Below, in pieces: positions 45,997-53,576 of a stretch of DNA of 64,000 nucleotides. Source of the stretch: Hyphomicrobiales bacterium. Lineage in GTDB: Bacteria; Pseudomonadota; Alphaproteobacteria; Rhizobiales; Beijerinckiaceae. A program made the position numbers and the translations under genes. The notes under the pieces are model-generated. The model did no database searches. It was not told where the DNA came from and saw only the letters and a program-made list of their open reading frames with translations. The stretch is from contig JAIXZO010000018.1 in the NCBI GenBank assembly GCA_027489535.1, forward strand, positions 1-64,000. Direction: 5' to 3'. Positions within the stretch are counted from its first letter, which is position 1; each line of letters starts with the position of its first letter.

Positions 45997-46069
45997 GGCC
46001 GGTCCTCATGCGCGAGGTCGACACTCTACCCTGAACGCCGCCCGCGTGCGACCGCGGCAAAGCGGCGTT

Positions 46070-46972
46070 TCACCGCCAAATACGAACATAATCGATCAGC
46101 ATTTCGGCCGGGAACGGCGTCGTCGCGTCCGGCGCGCCCGGCCAATTGCCGCCCACCGCCAAGTTGATCAGCAGATACATCGGTTTGGTGAAGGCCTCCG
46201 GCGTCGGGACGCGCCCCACCTCCGTCCCGTCGAGATACATGGCGATGTATTCGGGCGTCCAATCCATCGCATAGACATGGAAGACCCCCGTCAGGTCGGG
46301 CCCCTCGCGGCGCACCATCTTGACGGTCTTCTGCTTGCCGTCCTCCGGATAATGCAGCGTCGAGTTCATGACGGTCGACTTGTTTCCGATAAGCTCCACG
46401 ATGTCGATTTCGCCGTTCTTGCCGGAGTCCCGGCGCAGCAGCCACACGGCGGGCCACAGGCCCTTGCCCTTCGGAAATTTCGCGCGCACCTCCACGTAGC
46501 CGTAGGTGAAGGCGTAGGATTTCCACGTCGTCAGCAGGCCGGACGAATAGGCGTAGCCGCCGAAATCGCTGCGTCGATCTTCCGGAATGCGCTCGGCGCG
46601 CACCGCGAGCATCCCGTCGCGCGCCTCGAAGGCGGTCACCGGCATCGGCTTTCCGGACGGCGGGCGATAGGTGCGCTCGACGTAGAACTGCTCCTCCTTG
46701 TTGGTGGGCAGCGTGCGGCCGCCCCAAAAGTAACTCGTCATCCACGCCGAGCCCGGCTCGTCCGGCGCGCGGGTGAACTCGTCCTCGAAGATCACCTGCA
46801 TGCCCGGGCGCGGCGGCGGCGGTCGTTCCGCCGATGCGTCCGGCGCGGCCGCCAAGCTCGGGCGCATCCGCTGCGGGGCGGCCAGTTCGGGGATCAAGGG
46901 ACCCATGCGGCCGGGCTGCGCGGGCGCGGGCGCAATCAGCGCGGGAGGCGGAGCGGTGTCGATGCCGGTCAT
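46070..46972 (-). CDS. GH16-family endo-glucanase/glycanase, ExoK-like
   Basis: 300 residues. The catalytic motif is GEIDIVE at residues 187-193, with E188 as nucleophile and E193 as acid/base. WKSYAFTYGYVEVRAKFPKGKG and LLINLAVGGNWPG are typical GH16 blocks. Such enzymes trim exopolysaccharide chain length. The start is well set by AGGAG six bases before the ATG at 46972, yet the first 57 residues are Pro/Ala-rich with no signal peptide. Export may be by a type I system, as for some rhizobial glycanases, or the enzyme acts elsewhere. Confidence 0.85.
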   Translation of the reverse strand: MTGIDTAPPPALIAPAPAQPGRMGPLIPELAAPQRMRPSLAAAPDASAERPPPPRPGMQVIFEDEFTRAPDEPGSAWMTSYFWGGRTLPTNKEEQFYVERTYRPPSGKPMPVTAFEARDGMLAVRAERIPEDRRSDFGGYAYSSGLLTTWKSYAFTYGYVEVRAKFPKGKGLWPAVWLLRRDSGKNGEIDIVELIGNKSTVMNSTLHYPEDGKQKTVKMVRREGPDLTGVFHVYAMDWTPEYIAMYLDGTEVGRVPTPEAFTKPMYLLINLAVGGNWPGAPDATTPFPAEMLIDYVRIWR

Positions 46973-47002
46973 GGTCGGCTCCTGTCGAAATCCGAGGGCG
47001 GT

Positions 47003-47980
47003 TCAGGGTTGCGGGCGCGCGTCGGCCGCGCCGTGGATCACGTCGTATTCGCGCTGGATCCAGCCCATCAGCCCGCCGACCTGTCCCGCGCCGTAAGCGA
47101 GACGACCGAGCGCTTCGGCGCCGGCGGCGCGTCCCGAAACCAGAGCGGAGAACGGTGCGGAAGCGGCCGCGAGGCCGACGGTGGCGATGCCCCGCAACGC
47201 GCGCCGTGCGAGCACCGGAGCGCGCCCGTCTTCGATCACGTCCGCCAGCGCGAGCGTCGCGCCGACGCGGTAGCGGCGGCGGAGCATGTAGGACAGCGAT
47301 GTGCGCGTGCCGGGAATCCACTCGTCCGCCACGGCCTCCGCCGCGGTCACGATGCGGCAGCCGGCGCGCATGAGCTTGATGAAGAAATGCTGGTCTTCCC
47401 CGCCCGTCGCGTTGAAGCGCTCGTCGAAGCGCGGCTTCAGCCGGCGCAGCACGTCCGCATCGATCAGCACGTTGCCGCTATAGCCGAAGCGCAGCGTCGC
47501 CTCCTCCTCGAACGGGCCGAGCTGGAGGAAGCGGCCGCGCACGAACCATTCGGGCGCGGGATCGACGTAATGCGACAGGACCGGACCCTGCACGATTTCC
47601 GCGCCGGTCTTGAGGGCGACGGCGAGCAATTCATCCAGCCAGCGCGGGCGCGGCACCTCGTCGTCGTCGATGAAGACCACCGCATCCTCGTCCTCTCCCA
47701 CGAGGTCGAGGCAGCGGTTGCGGCAACTGGCGACGCCGCGTTGCGGCTCGCAATGATGGCGGACGGGCCAAGGCAGTTCCGGGGCGAGGGCCCGCACCAA
47801 CGGCTCCATCGGCCCGCCGGCCTCGTTGTCGACGACATGGACGACGACGTCGGGCCGTTGGACGCGGGCGAATTCCTGCAGGGCGATGCCGCGCAGCGTC
47901 CTCTCCAGCCCGTCCGGCCGGCGGAAGGTGGGGATGAACACGGCGATGCGGGGCGCGCGGGCCGGGCCGGGATCTCTCAA
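47003..47980 (-). CDS. GT2 glycosyltransferase
   Basis: 325 residues. It has IAVFIPTFRRPDGLERTL, VHVVDNEAGG, GVASCRNRCLDL, VVFIDDDEVPRPRWL (the DxD region) and GGEDQHFFIKLMRAG. The likely start is TTG at 47980: GGGAGG lies six bases upstream and the codon overlaps the polymerase stop (TTGA). Longer upstream readings to 48100 only mirror the polymerase gene. It probably adds one sugar of the exopolysaccharide repeat. The C-terminal 90 residues are hydrophobic and may dock at the membrane. Confidence 0.82.
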   Translation of the reverse strand: MRDPGPARAPRIAVFIPTFRRPDGLERTLRGIALQEFARVQRPDVVVHVVDNEAGGPMEPLVRALAPELPWPVRHHCEPQRGVASCRNRCLDLVGEDEDAVVFIDDDEVPRPRWLDELLAVALKTGAEIVQGPVLSHYVDPAPEWFVRGRFLQLGPFEEEATLRFGYSGNVLIDADVLRRLKPRFDERFNATGGEDQHFFIKLMRAGCRIVTAAEAVADEWIPGTRTSLSYMLRRRYRVGATLALADVIEDGRAPVLARRALRGIATVGLAAASAPFSALVSGRAAGAEALGRLAYGAGQVGGLMGWIQREYDVIHGAADARPQP

Positions 47981-49350
47981 ATCCGGCCTCCCTGCCGCGC
48001 GGCGGTCGACATGGCGGTCGCGAAAGGGGCAAGCGGCGTGCGGACGCTCAAGCGCACCGATCGAGCCGTCAGGAAGGAGAAGCCGACGAACAACGACCAC
48101 ACGATGTCGTTGCGCAGCAGCACCTTGGACTCGCTGAAATTGGCGAAGATGAAGAAGAAGCAGAACACCAGCGGCAGCGCGGCGGTCTTCTCGCCGGGGT
48201 TGGCGCGCATGAACAGATAGGCCCGCACCAAGGTCGAGACATAGAGCAGCAGCACCAAAACCAGCAGCACGCGACCGCCGTTGAGCAGCGTCTCCATCAC
48301 CCCGCTATGCGAATAAAACGGCATGTAGCGGAGCGTCTGCGCCACCCAACGCACCATCGGCGTGTCGGGATTCCAGAACGCCTCGTAGCCGTAGCCGAGC
48401 CACGGGCGCTGCTCGGAGATGCGCAACACGATGTCCCACAGCGGCAGACGGCCTGAAATCTCGGCGTTTTTGCCGAGAAAGGCCATGATCGCACCGAACC
48501 CGGAGGCGCTCATCAAGGGCAGCGCGGCGAAGGTCAGGAGGGCCAGAACCATCAGCGTGAACAGCCACGCGGTCGCCGGGCGACGCTGGAGATTGCGGCT
48601 CCACGCCATCACGCCCGTCATGGCGATGAAGGCCAACAACGCGGTGGTGGAGCGCGAGCCGACCAGCAACACCAGCGTCAGCGACAGCCCGGCCGCCGCC
48701 CAGAGCTTCGCCGGGCCTCGCGCGTCGCGCAGGGCGAAGACGAGCATCACCGAGCCGAGCGAGGTCGAAAGCCCCAGACTGTTCTTGTGGAAGTAGAGCC
48801 CGCGCCAAGCACCGACCCAGCTCTCCGTCGTCATCCGCCCCAAGGAGGGCACGAAGAGGATCAGCAGGAGGCTGCCCGCTCCGGCGATGACGGCCGCGGT
48901 CGCCAAGATGCGCACGAGCTGCGGCAGCGGATAGCGCCAGGTCAGGTAGAGCCCGACGAGCGAGGTGCCCGCAAGCGCGACGCCGCGCTGCAGGGACGCG
49001 CCGCGATCGATGGACCACAAGGCGGAGACGAACGGCCACATCACCGCCAAGGCGAGAAGCGGCGCGCCCGCGAAGAACGAGGCGAAGACGCGCGGCGTGC
49101 GCAGCAGCAAAAGGAAGGTGACGAAATACAGGCTCAGAAAGGCCAGATGCACCGCAAGCGGCCGGGCTGAAGCGCCTTCCGTGCCGCCGCCGAGGAACAT
49201 CGTGACGCTTTGCGTGCCCATCAGCACCGCGGCGAACAACGCAAAGCCGCGCTCGAGTCGCGACGGCCCGTGCGCCGCCGGCGGCGGAGGGGTGCTCTGC
49301 GTCTTGCGGGGTCGCCGCTCGGAGCGTGGGGGCCACGGAACGTCGCGCAT
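47977..49350 (-). CDS. O-antigen ligase/Wzy-like polysaccharide polymerase
   Basis: 457 residues with about twelve hydrophobic segments. The large periplasmic loop holds SEQRPWLGYGYEAFWNPD, and YSHSGVMETLLNGG is the typical Wzy_C (PF04932-like) H-x(6)-E/N region. It likely polymerises repeat units on the periplasmic side. It sits between wecG and a glycosyltransferase in one operon, as in xanthan- and succinoglycan-like loci. Confidence 0.82.
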   Translation of the reverse strand: MRDVPWPPRSERRPRKTQSTPPPPAAHGPSRLERGFALFAAVLMGTQSVTMFLGGGTEGASARPLAVHLAFLSLYFVTFLLLLRTPRVFASFFAGAPLLALAVMWPFVSALWSIDRGASLQRGVALAGTSLVGLYLTWRYPLPQLVRILATAAVIAGAGSLLLILFVPSLGRMTTESWVGAWRGLYFHKNSLGLSTSLGSVMLVFALRDARGPAKLWAAAGLSLTLVLLVGSRSTTALLAFIAMTGVMAWSRNLQRRPATAWLFTLMVLALLTFAALPLMSASGFGAIMAFLGKNAEISGRLPLWDIVLRISEQRPWLGYGYEAFWNPDTPMVRWVAQTLRYMPFYSHSGVMETLLNGGRVLLVLVLLLYVSTLVRAYLFMRANPGEKTAALPLVFCFFFIFANFSESKVLLRNDIVWSLFVGFSFLTARSVRLSVRTPLAPFATAMSTAARQGGRI

Positions 49351-49357
49351 CGCGCTC

Positions 49358-50182
49358 TCACGCCCCCCGCGTGCCGCCGCGCCCGGACGGAGCGGCTTGG
49401 CCGCCGGCGCGGGCGCGCGTTTCGTTGCGGTGTTTCATCATCAGCCAGATCGCGTGGATGTTGGTCACCGCATAACGCGCGAACAGGCGTTTCGGCTCGA
49501 GCGCCGTGCGCCACAGCCATTCCAGCGCGAAATCCTGCATGATCTGCGGCGCGCGGGCGTTGCGCCCGGAGAGAAAATCGAACAGCCCGCCGCAGGTCTT
49601 GATCCAGGTGACGCCGGATCCGTCGAGCCTTTCGCGCAGCTTCAACGCGAAGGCCTGCTCGCGCGGCACGCCCAGTCCGATCCACACCACGTCCGGTCGG
49701 GCCGCGCGGATTTCGTCGATGACGGCCTCTTCCTCGTCCGGGCCGAAATAGCCGTTGCGTCCCTCGACATGCAGGCCGGGATGCATTTCGCGGACGCGTT
49801 CGAGAGCCGTCGCGTTCACCTCGGCCGTCGCCCCGAGCAGGAAAAACCGCAACCCCTCGCGCACGCCCACCTCGGCCGCGTCGTGGAAGAAGTCGGTGGT
49901 GGCGATGCGCTCGGGCAGAGGTTCGTCCGACAACAGTCGAGATCCTACGACGAGGCTCATCCCGTCGGCGTCGATGACGTCCGCGGAGGTGACCAAGGCC
50001 CGCAGCACGGGGTCTCGCGCGCACAAGGACAGCACGTTGCCGTTGGCCGAAGTGAGCACGCGGGGCGGCGACTTCGCGGCGCGACCGGAGGCGTGGTCCT
50101 GCGCCAGCAGTTCGGCCAATTCGCGACGCGTGGTCGCGACGACCGGCAATCCGCCGATCGGCAACGTCCTCAACCCGGCCAT
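49358..50182 (-). CDS. WecG/TagA/CpsF-family glycosyltransferase (GT26)
   Basis: 274 residues. It has VLTSANGNVLSLC near the N terminus, DADGMSLVVGSRLL, FFLLGATAEVNATAL, GRNGYFGPDEEEAVID, WIGLGVPREQAFALKL, CGGLFDFLSG and PKRLFARYAVTN near the C terminus, the usual order of GT26 enzymes. They add ManNAc, ManNAcA or glucose-type sugars to a lipid-linked acceptor. The ATG at 50182 is chosen because GAGGGG precedes it. Longer readings to 50257 would run into the divergent promoter region. Confidence 0.85.
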   Translation of the reverse strand: MAGLRTLPIGGLPVVATTRRELAELLAQDHASGRAAKSPPRVLTSANGNVLSLCARDPVLRALVTSADVIDADGMSLVVGSRLLSDEPLPERIATTDFFHDAAEVGVREGLRFFLLGATAEVNATALERVREMHPGLHVEGRNGYFGPDEEEAVIDEIRAARPDVVWIGLGVPREQAFALKLRERLDGSGVTWIKTCGGLFDFLSGRNARAPQIMQDFALEWLWRTALEPKRLFARYAVTNIHAIWLMMKHRNETRARAGGQAAPSGRGGTRGA

Positions 50183-50238
50183 GCGGCCCCTCTGCGTTGT
50201 CATTGACGAAAAATGCGCGGAAAGCCGAAACGTTGCCG

Positions 50239-50250
50239 CAACGTAAGTTG
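50239..50250. promoter_or_regulatory. Imperfect motif variant CAACGTAAGTTG upstream of wecG
   Basis: CAAC-GTAA-GTTG, perfect four-base arms with a four-base centre, 57 bases before the wecG ATG at 50182. It shares ACGTAAG with the reverse complement of copy E but has a shorter centre and different outer bases. It could be the wecG-side partner of copy F at 50288. Confidence 0.35.
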
Positions 50251-50287
50251 CGCTCATCGCTTTCAGAAGCCTATGTTCGATATTAGC

Positions 50288-50300
50288 TTCCCTTACGTCA
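50288..50300. promoter_or_regulatory. 13-bp motif, copy F (TTCCCTTACGTCA)
   Basis: Identical in all 13 bases to the copy at 63251. It lies 67 bases before the GT2 ATG at 50368 and 106 before wecG. AAATAT follows three bases later, a possible -10 for the plus-strand operon. Confidence 0.6.
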
Positions 50301-50367
50301 ACAAATATCGTCCACGTCGACCAGCACCAGCCGATCGGTCCCGGCGCAATGGCATCCGGATTCCATC

Positions 50368-51300
50368 ATGACGCCCGACATCTCCATCGTGATCGCCGCC
50401 CACAACGCGGAGAAAACCATTCAGGAGACGCTGGAAAGCGTGTTTCTGCAGGAAGGCGTCGCATTCGAGGCCATCGTCGTCGACGACGGCTCCTCCGATG
50501 CGACGGGCCCCGTCGCACGCCGGCTGCACGACCCTCGCCTGATGGTGACGACCACCGCCAATCGGGGCGTCAGCAGGGCGCGCAACACCGGCCTTTGGCT
50601 CGCGCGCGCGCCGCTGGTGCTGTTCGTCGATGCCGACGACATGCTGCTGCCCGGCGCGCTGAAGACCATGGTCGCGGCGATGGACTCCCATCCCGAGCAC
50701 GTCGCCTGTCTCGCGGGCTTCCGCAAATTCGCAGGCTCGGACCGCGAGCCGCGCAAGGCCGCGCTCGAGCGTCTGAGCCGTGTTCCGGCCAAGGAAACGC
50801 TGCGCCACCTGATCGGCAAGAACTTCGTCGTCAACGGCGGCACGCTGTGCATCCGCACCCGCATCGCGCGGGAAACCGGCGGCTACGACCCGAATTTGCG
50901 GCTGGGCGAGGATTGGGAATTTTGGTGCCGCCTGGCGGAAAAGGGCGATTTCCTGCCGCTGCGCGACACCGTCGCCCTGCTCTATCGCCAAACGCCGTCG
51001 GGCGCGCAGATGCGCCTGCGCGGCACCGCGGACGCGCCCAATTTCGCCGCCGTGGAAGCCATTCATCGCCGCTCCGAACTGCGTCGCCGCTTCACCGACC
51101 AGGAGCTGAAGGAGCGGCGCCGACTGGCCGAGCTCGACACTTATTGGAGCGCCGCGCGCAACGAACTCGTGCGCCGCAACTGGCGGTCCTTCGCCCGCTA
51201 TCTGGCCGTGGGCGCGGTCAAATACCCGGACAGTCTCCTGCAATGGCGTTTGGTGAAGCCGTTTTTGGCCGGCGCGACGCGCTCGCTGTTCAAATCCTGA
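50368..51300 (+). CDS. GT2 glycosyltransferase
   Basis: 310 residues. It has DISIVIAAHNAEKTIQETL, VDDGSSDAT, GVSRARNTGLWLA, LFVDADDMLLPGA (DxD) and GEDWEFWCRLAEKGDF, a classic family 2 glycosyltransferase A. It is the first gene of a plus-strand operon with wzx (16 bases downstream) and a methyltransferase. Its position next to wecG suggests it adds a repeat-unit sugar at the cytoplasmic face. The ribosome site is weak. Confidence 0.85.
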   Translation: MTPDISIVIAAHNAEKTIQETLESVFLQEGVAFEAIVVDDGSSDATGPVARRLHDPRLMVTTTANRGVSRARNTGLWLARAPLVLFVDADDMLLPGALKTMVAAMDSHPEHVACLAGFRKFAGSDREPRKAALERLSRVPAKETLRHLIGKNFVVNGGTLCIRTRIARETGGYDPNLRLGEDWEFWCRLAEKGDFLPLRDTVALLYRQTPSGAQMRLRGTADAPNFAAVEAIHRRSELRRRFTDQELKERRRLAELDTYWSAARNELVRRNWRSFARYLAVGAVKYPDSLLQWRLVKPFLAGATRSLFKS

Positions 51301-51316
51301 AGGGAATGCAGCGGAG

Positions 51317-52747
51317 ATGGTCAAAAGCAGCCTTCTTTACGTGCTCGGCCGCTACGGCGCGTCGGCCATTACCGTGCTGTCCATCGCCGTCCTCACCCGC
51401 CTCGCCACGCCCGCCGATTACGGCATCTACGCTCTAGTTCTGTCCGCCGCGCAGACGGGCTACGCCACGCTGCTGCAGTGGCTGCGGCTGGCGCTCAACC
51501 GTTTCCTGCCGACCTATGCGGATCGCGAGTCCTTCTTCTTCACCCAGATCGCGGCGGGCTATCTGTCCGTCGTCGCGGCGGTCGTGGTCATCGGCATCGT
51601 ACTGGAATTGACCACGTCGGATGCCGACATCCGCTTCGCGCTCGTGATGGGCGTTCCGCTCTTCATCGCGATGGGGTTCGCGGAAGTCGGGCTGTCGCTG
51701 ATGCAGTCGCAGCTCAGGGCGGGCTTTTACTCGCTGCTCTCGATCCTGCGCGCCGTGGTGTCGGCCGTCACCGGCATCGCCTTGCTGATGCTGGGCTACG
51801 GCGCGTCGGGCTTGGTGATCGGGACGATGGCGGGCTACGCCGTCTGCGGCATGCCGGTGCTGTGGGTCCACCGCAGCAAGATCCGCCTGAAGGAGGCCGA
51901 CCGCGCCACCGTCGTCCGCCTCGCGCGCTACGGCATGCCGTTCGCGCTCACCAGCGCGCTCGTCTCGGTCATCGCGCTGGCCGACCGCTACATCATCGCC
52001 GCCCTGCTCGGCACGGAAGCGGCCGGCCTCTACGCCGCGCCCTACGATCTCGCCAACCGCAGCCTGCAGGTCATGATGCTCGCCATCAGCCTTGCCGGAA
52101 CACCGCTGATTTTTCGCGCTTATGAAAGCGGATCGATGGAGGACGCCCGACCCGTCCTGAACCGTCAGTTCCAGCTCCTCGCGGGTACCGGCATTCCGGT
52201 CGCTCTGGCGCTGTCGCTGCTCAGCCCCGCCGTCAGCAAGCTGCTGCTCGGACCGCAATTCCAAGCCTCCGGCGCCGAATTGATGCCGTGGATCGTGATG
52301 GCCACGCTGATCCAAGGCTTCGAGACCTTCTATTTCAGCTACGCCTTCGCGCTCACGCAGCGCGCGCTCGGGCTTGCGGGCGTGCTCGGCGTCGCCGCCG
52401 CCTTCAACATCGCCCTGAACTTCGGGCTGATCCCGATCTTCGGTCTCCCCGGCGCAGCCGCCGCGACGCTCGCATCCGCCTGCGTCGCGGCCTTGGGCAG
52501 CGCGTGGTTGGGTCGCCGGCACATCACCCTGCCGATCCCCTGGGGCGATCTCGGGCGCATCGCGGCCGCCTGCGTGCCGTTGGTGGCCCTGCTCTGGCCG
52601 TTCCGCAATCTCGCCGAGCCGCTGGTCGGTTTCATCGCCGGCTGCGCGGGCATGGCGATCTACGCAGCGGCCGCGGTGATGCTCGACGTCGGCGGCGTGC
52701 GCACCGGCCTGCGCCTTCGCCGAAAAGCGCCTGAAACCGTGCTGTGA
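51317..52747 (+). CDS. Wzx-like polysaccharide flippase (MATE/MOP family)
   Basis: 476 residues with about 12-14 hydrophobic segments. The start LLYVLGRYGASAITVLSIAVL and TRLATPADYGIYALVLS are typical for oligosaccharide flippases, as is DRYIIAALLGTEAAGLYAAPYDL. It would flip lipid-linked repeat units to the periplasm for Wzy. It is located between GT2 and methyltransferase genes on one transcript. Confidence 0.87.
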   Translation: MVKSSLLYVLGRYGASAITVLSIAVLTRLATPADYGIYALVLSAAQTGYATLLQWLRLALNRFLPTYADRESFFFTQIAAGYLSVVAAVVVIGIVLELTTSDADIRFALVMGVPLFIAMGFAEVGLSLMQSQLRAGFYSLLSILRAVVSAVTGIALLMLGYGASGLVIGTMAGYAVCGMPVLWVHRSKIRLKEADRATVVRLARYGMPFALTSALVSVIALADRYIIAALLGTEAAGLYAAPYDLANRSLQVMMLAISLAGTPLIFRAYESGSMEDARPVLNRQFQLLAGTGIPVALALSLLSPAVSKLLLGPQFQASGAELMPWIVMATLIQGFETFYFSYAFALTQRALGLAGVLGVAAAFNIALNFGLIPIFGLPGAAAATLASACVAALGSAWLGRRHITLPIPWGDLGRIAAACVPLVALLWPFRNLAEPLVGFIAGCAGMAIYAAAAVMLDVGGVRTGLRLRRKAPETVL

Positions 52748-52798
52748 CTTTCGCGTTGCAACAGAAGCCGACCCCGATCCCGAAGGAGATGTCCGCAG

Positions 52799-53560
52799 AT
52801 GCAGCAAGACACCGTATTGCGCCGCGCGCATGACGCGTTGCAAACCTATCTGCCGTCCGACCGGCCGGTCGACGTTCTGGAAGCGGGCGGCGGCTCCTTC
52901 ACGCATATCAGCGTGCCGGGCCGGCGGCGCGTCACGGTGCTCGACATCAGCCCGGAACAGCTCGAACGGAACGAATACGCCGACGAGAAGATCCTCGGCG
53001 ACTTGGAAGATCCCGCCGTCCTGACGGCGGAATACGACCTGATCGTCTGCTTCGACGTGCTCGAGCATCTCGACCGCCCGGAGCGCGCCTTCGCCAACAT
53101 GGTGGGTGCCTTGCGCGAGGGCGGGATGGTGGTGATCGGCTGTCCCAATCTCGTGTCCACCAAGGGCCTGCTCACCAAGCTGACGCCCCATGGTTTCCAC
53201 GTCTGGTACTACAAGACGATCCGCGGAGACCGGAACGCGGGCAAACCGGGCCACGCGCCGTTCCCGACCTATCTGCGCAAGTCGATGGCCTTCAACGGCC
53301 TGAAGCGTGCGGCGAAGGCGGCGGGATTGGAGATCATCTTCGCGCGCAGCTATGTCGGCCCCGCCGCGGACGAATTGAAGGCCCGCAAGCCCCTGCTGCA
53401 TGCGCTTTACGACATACCGGCCCGGCTCGCCCGCATCCTCAGCGTCGGCCGGCTCGACCTCGGCGATACGGATTTCGTCATGGTGCTGCGCCGTCCGCCC
53501 GCGCCGGCCCAAGCCCGTTCTGCGCAACCCGCGACGGTGCCGGCCGCGTCGTCCGCCTGA
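52799..53560 (+). CDS. Class I SAM-dependent methyltransferase
   Basis: 253 residues. The SAM-binding motif is VLEAGGGSFTHI near residue 24, the acidic residue is in VTVLDISPEQLERN, and motif post-I/II is YDLIVCFDVLEHLDRP. AAGGAG stands seven bases before the ATG. Last in the GT2-wzx operon, it may methylate a sugar of the repeat unit or cap the chain. The long insertion FHVWYYKTIRGDRNAG is not recognised. It is convergent with wzc. Confidence 0.78.
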   Translation: MQQDTVLRRAHDALQTYLPSDRPVDVLEAGGGSFTHISVPGRRRVTVLDISPEQLERNEYADEKILGDLEDPAVLTAEYDLIVCFDVLEHLDRPERAFANMVGALREGGMVVIGCPNLVSTKGLLTKLTPHGFHVWYYKTIRGDRNAGKPGHAPFPTYLRKSMAFNGLKRAAKAAGLEIIFARSYVGPAADELKARKPLLHALYDIPARLARILSVGRLDLGDTDFVMVLRRPPAPAQARSAQPATVPAASSA

Positions 53561-53576
53561 CGTTCGGAAGGCGGTC

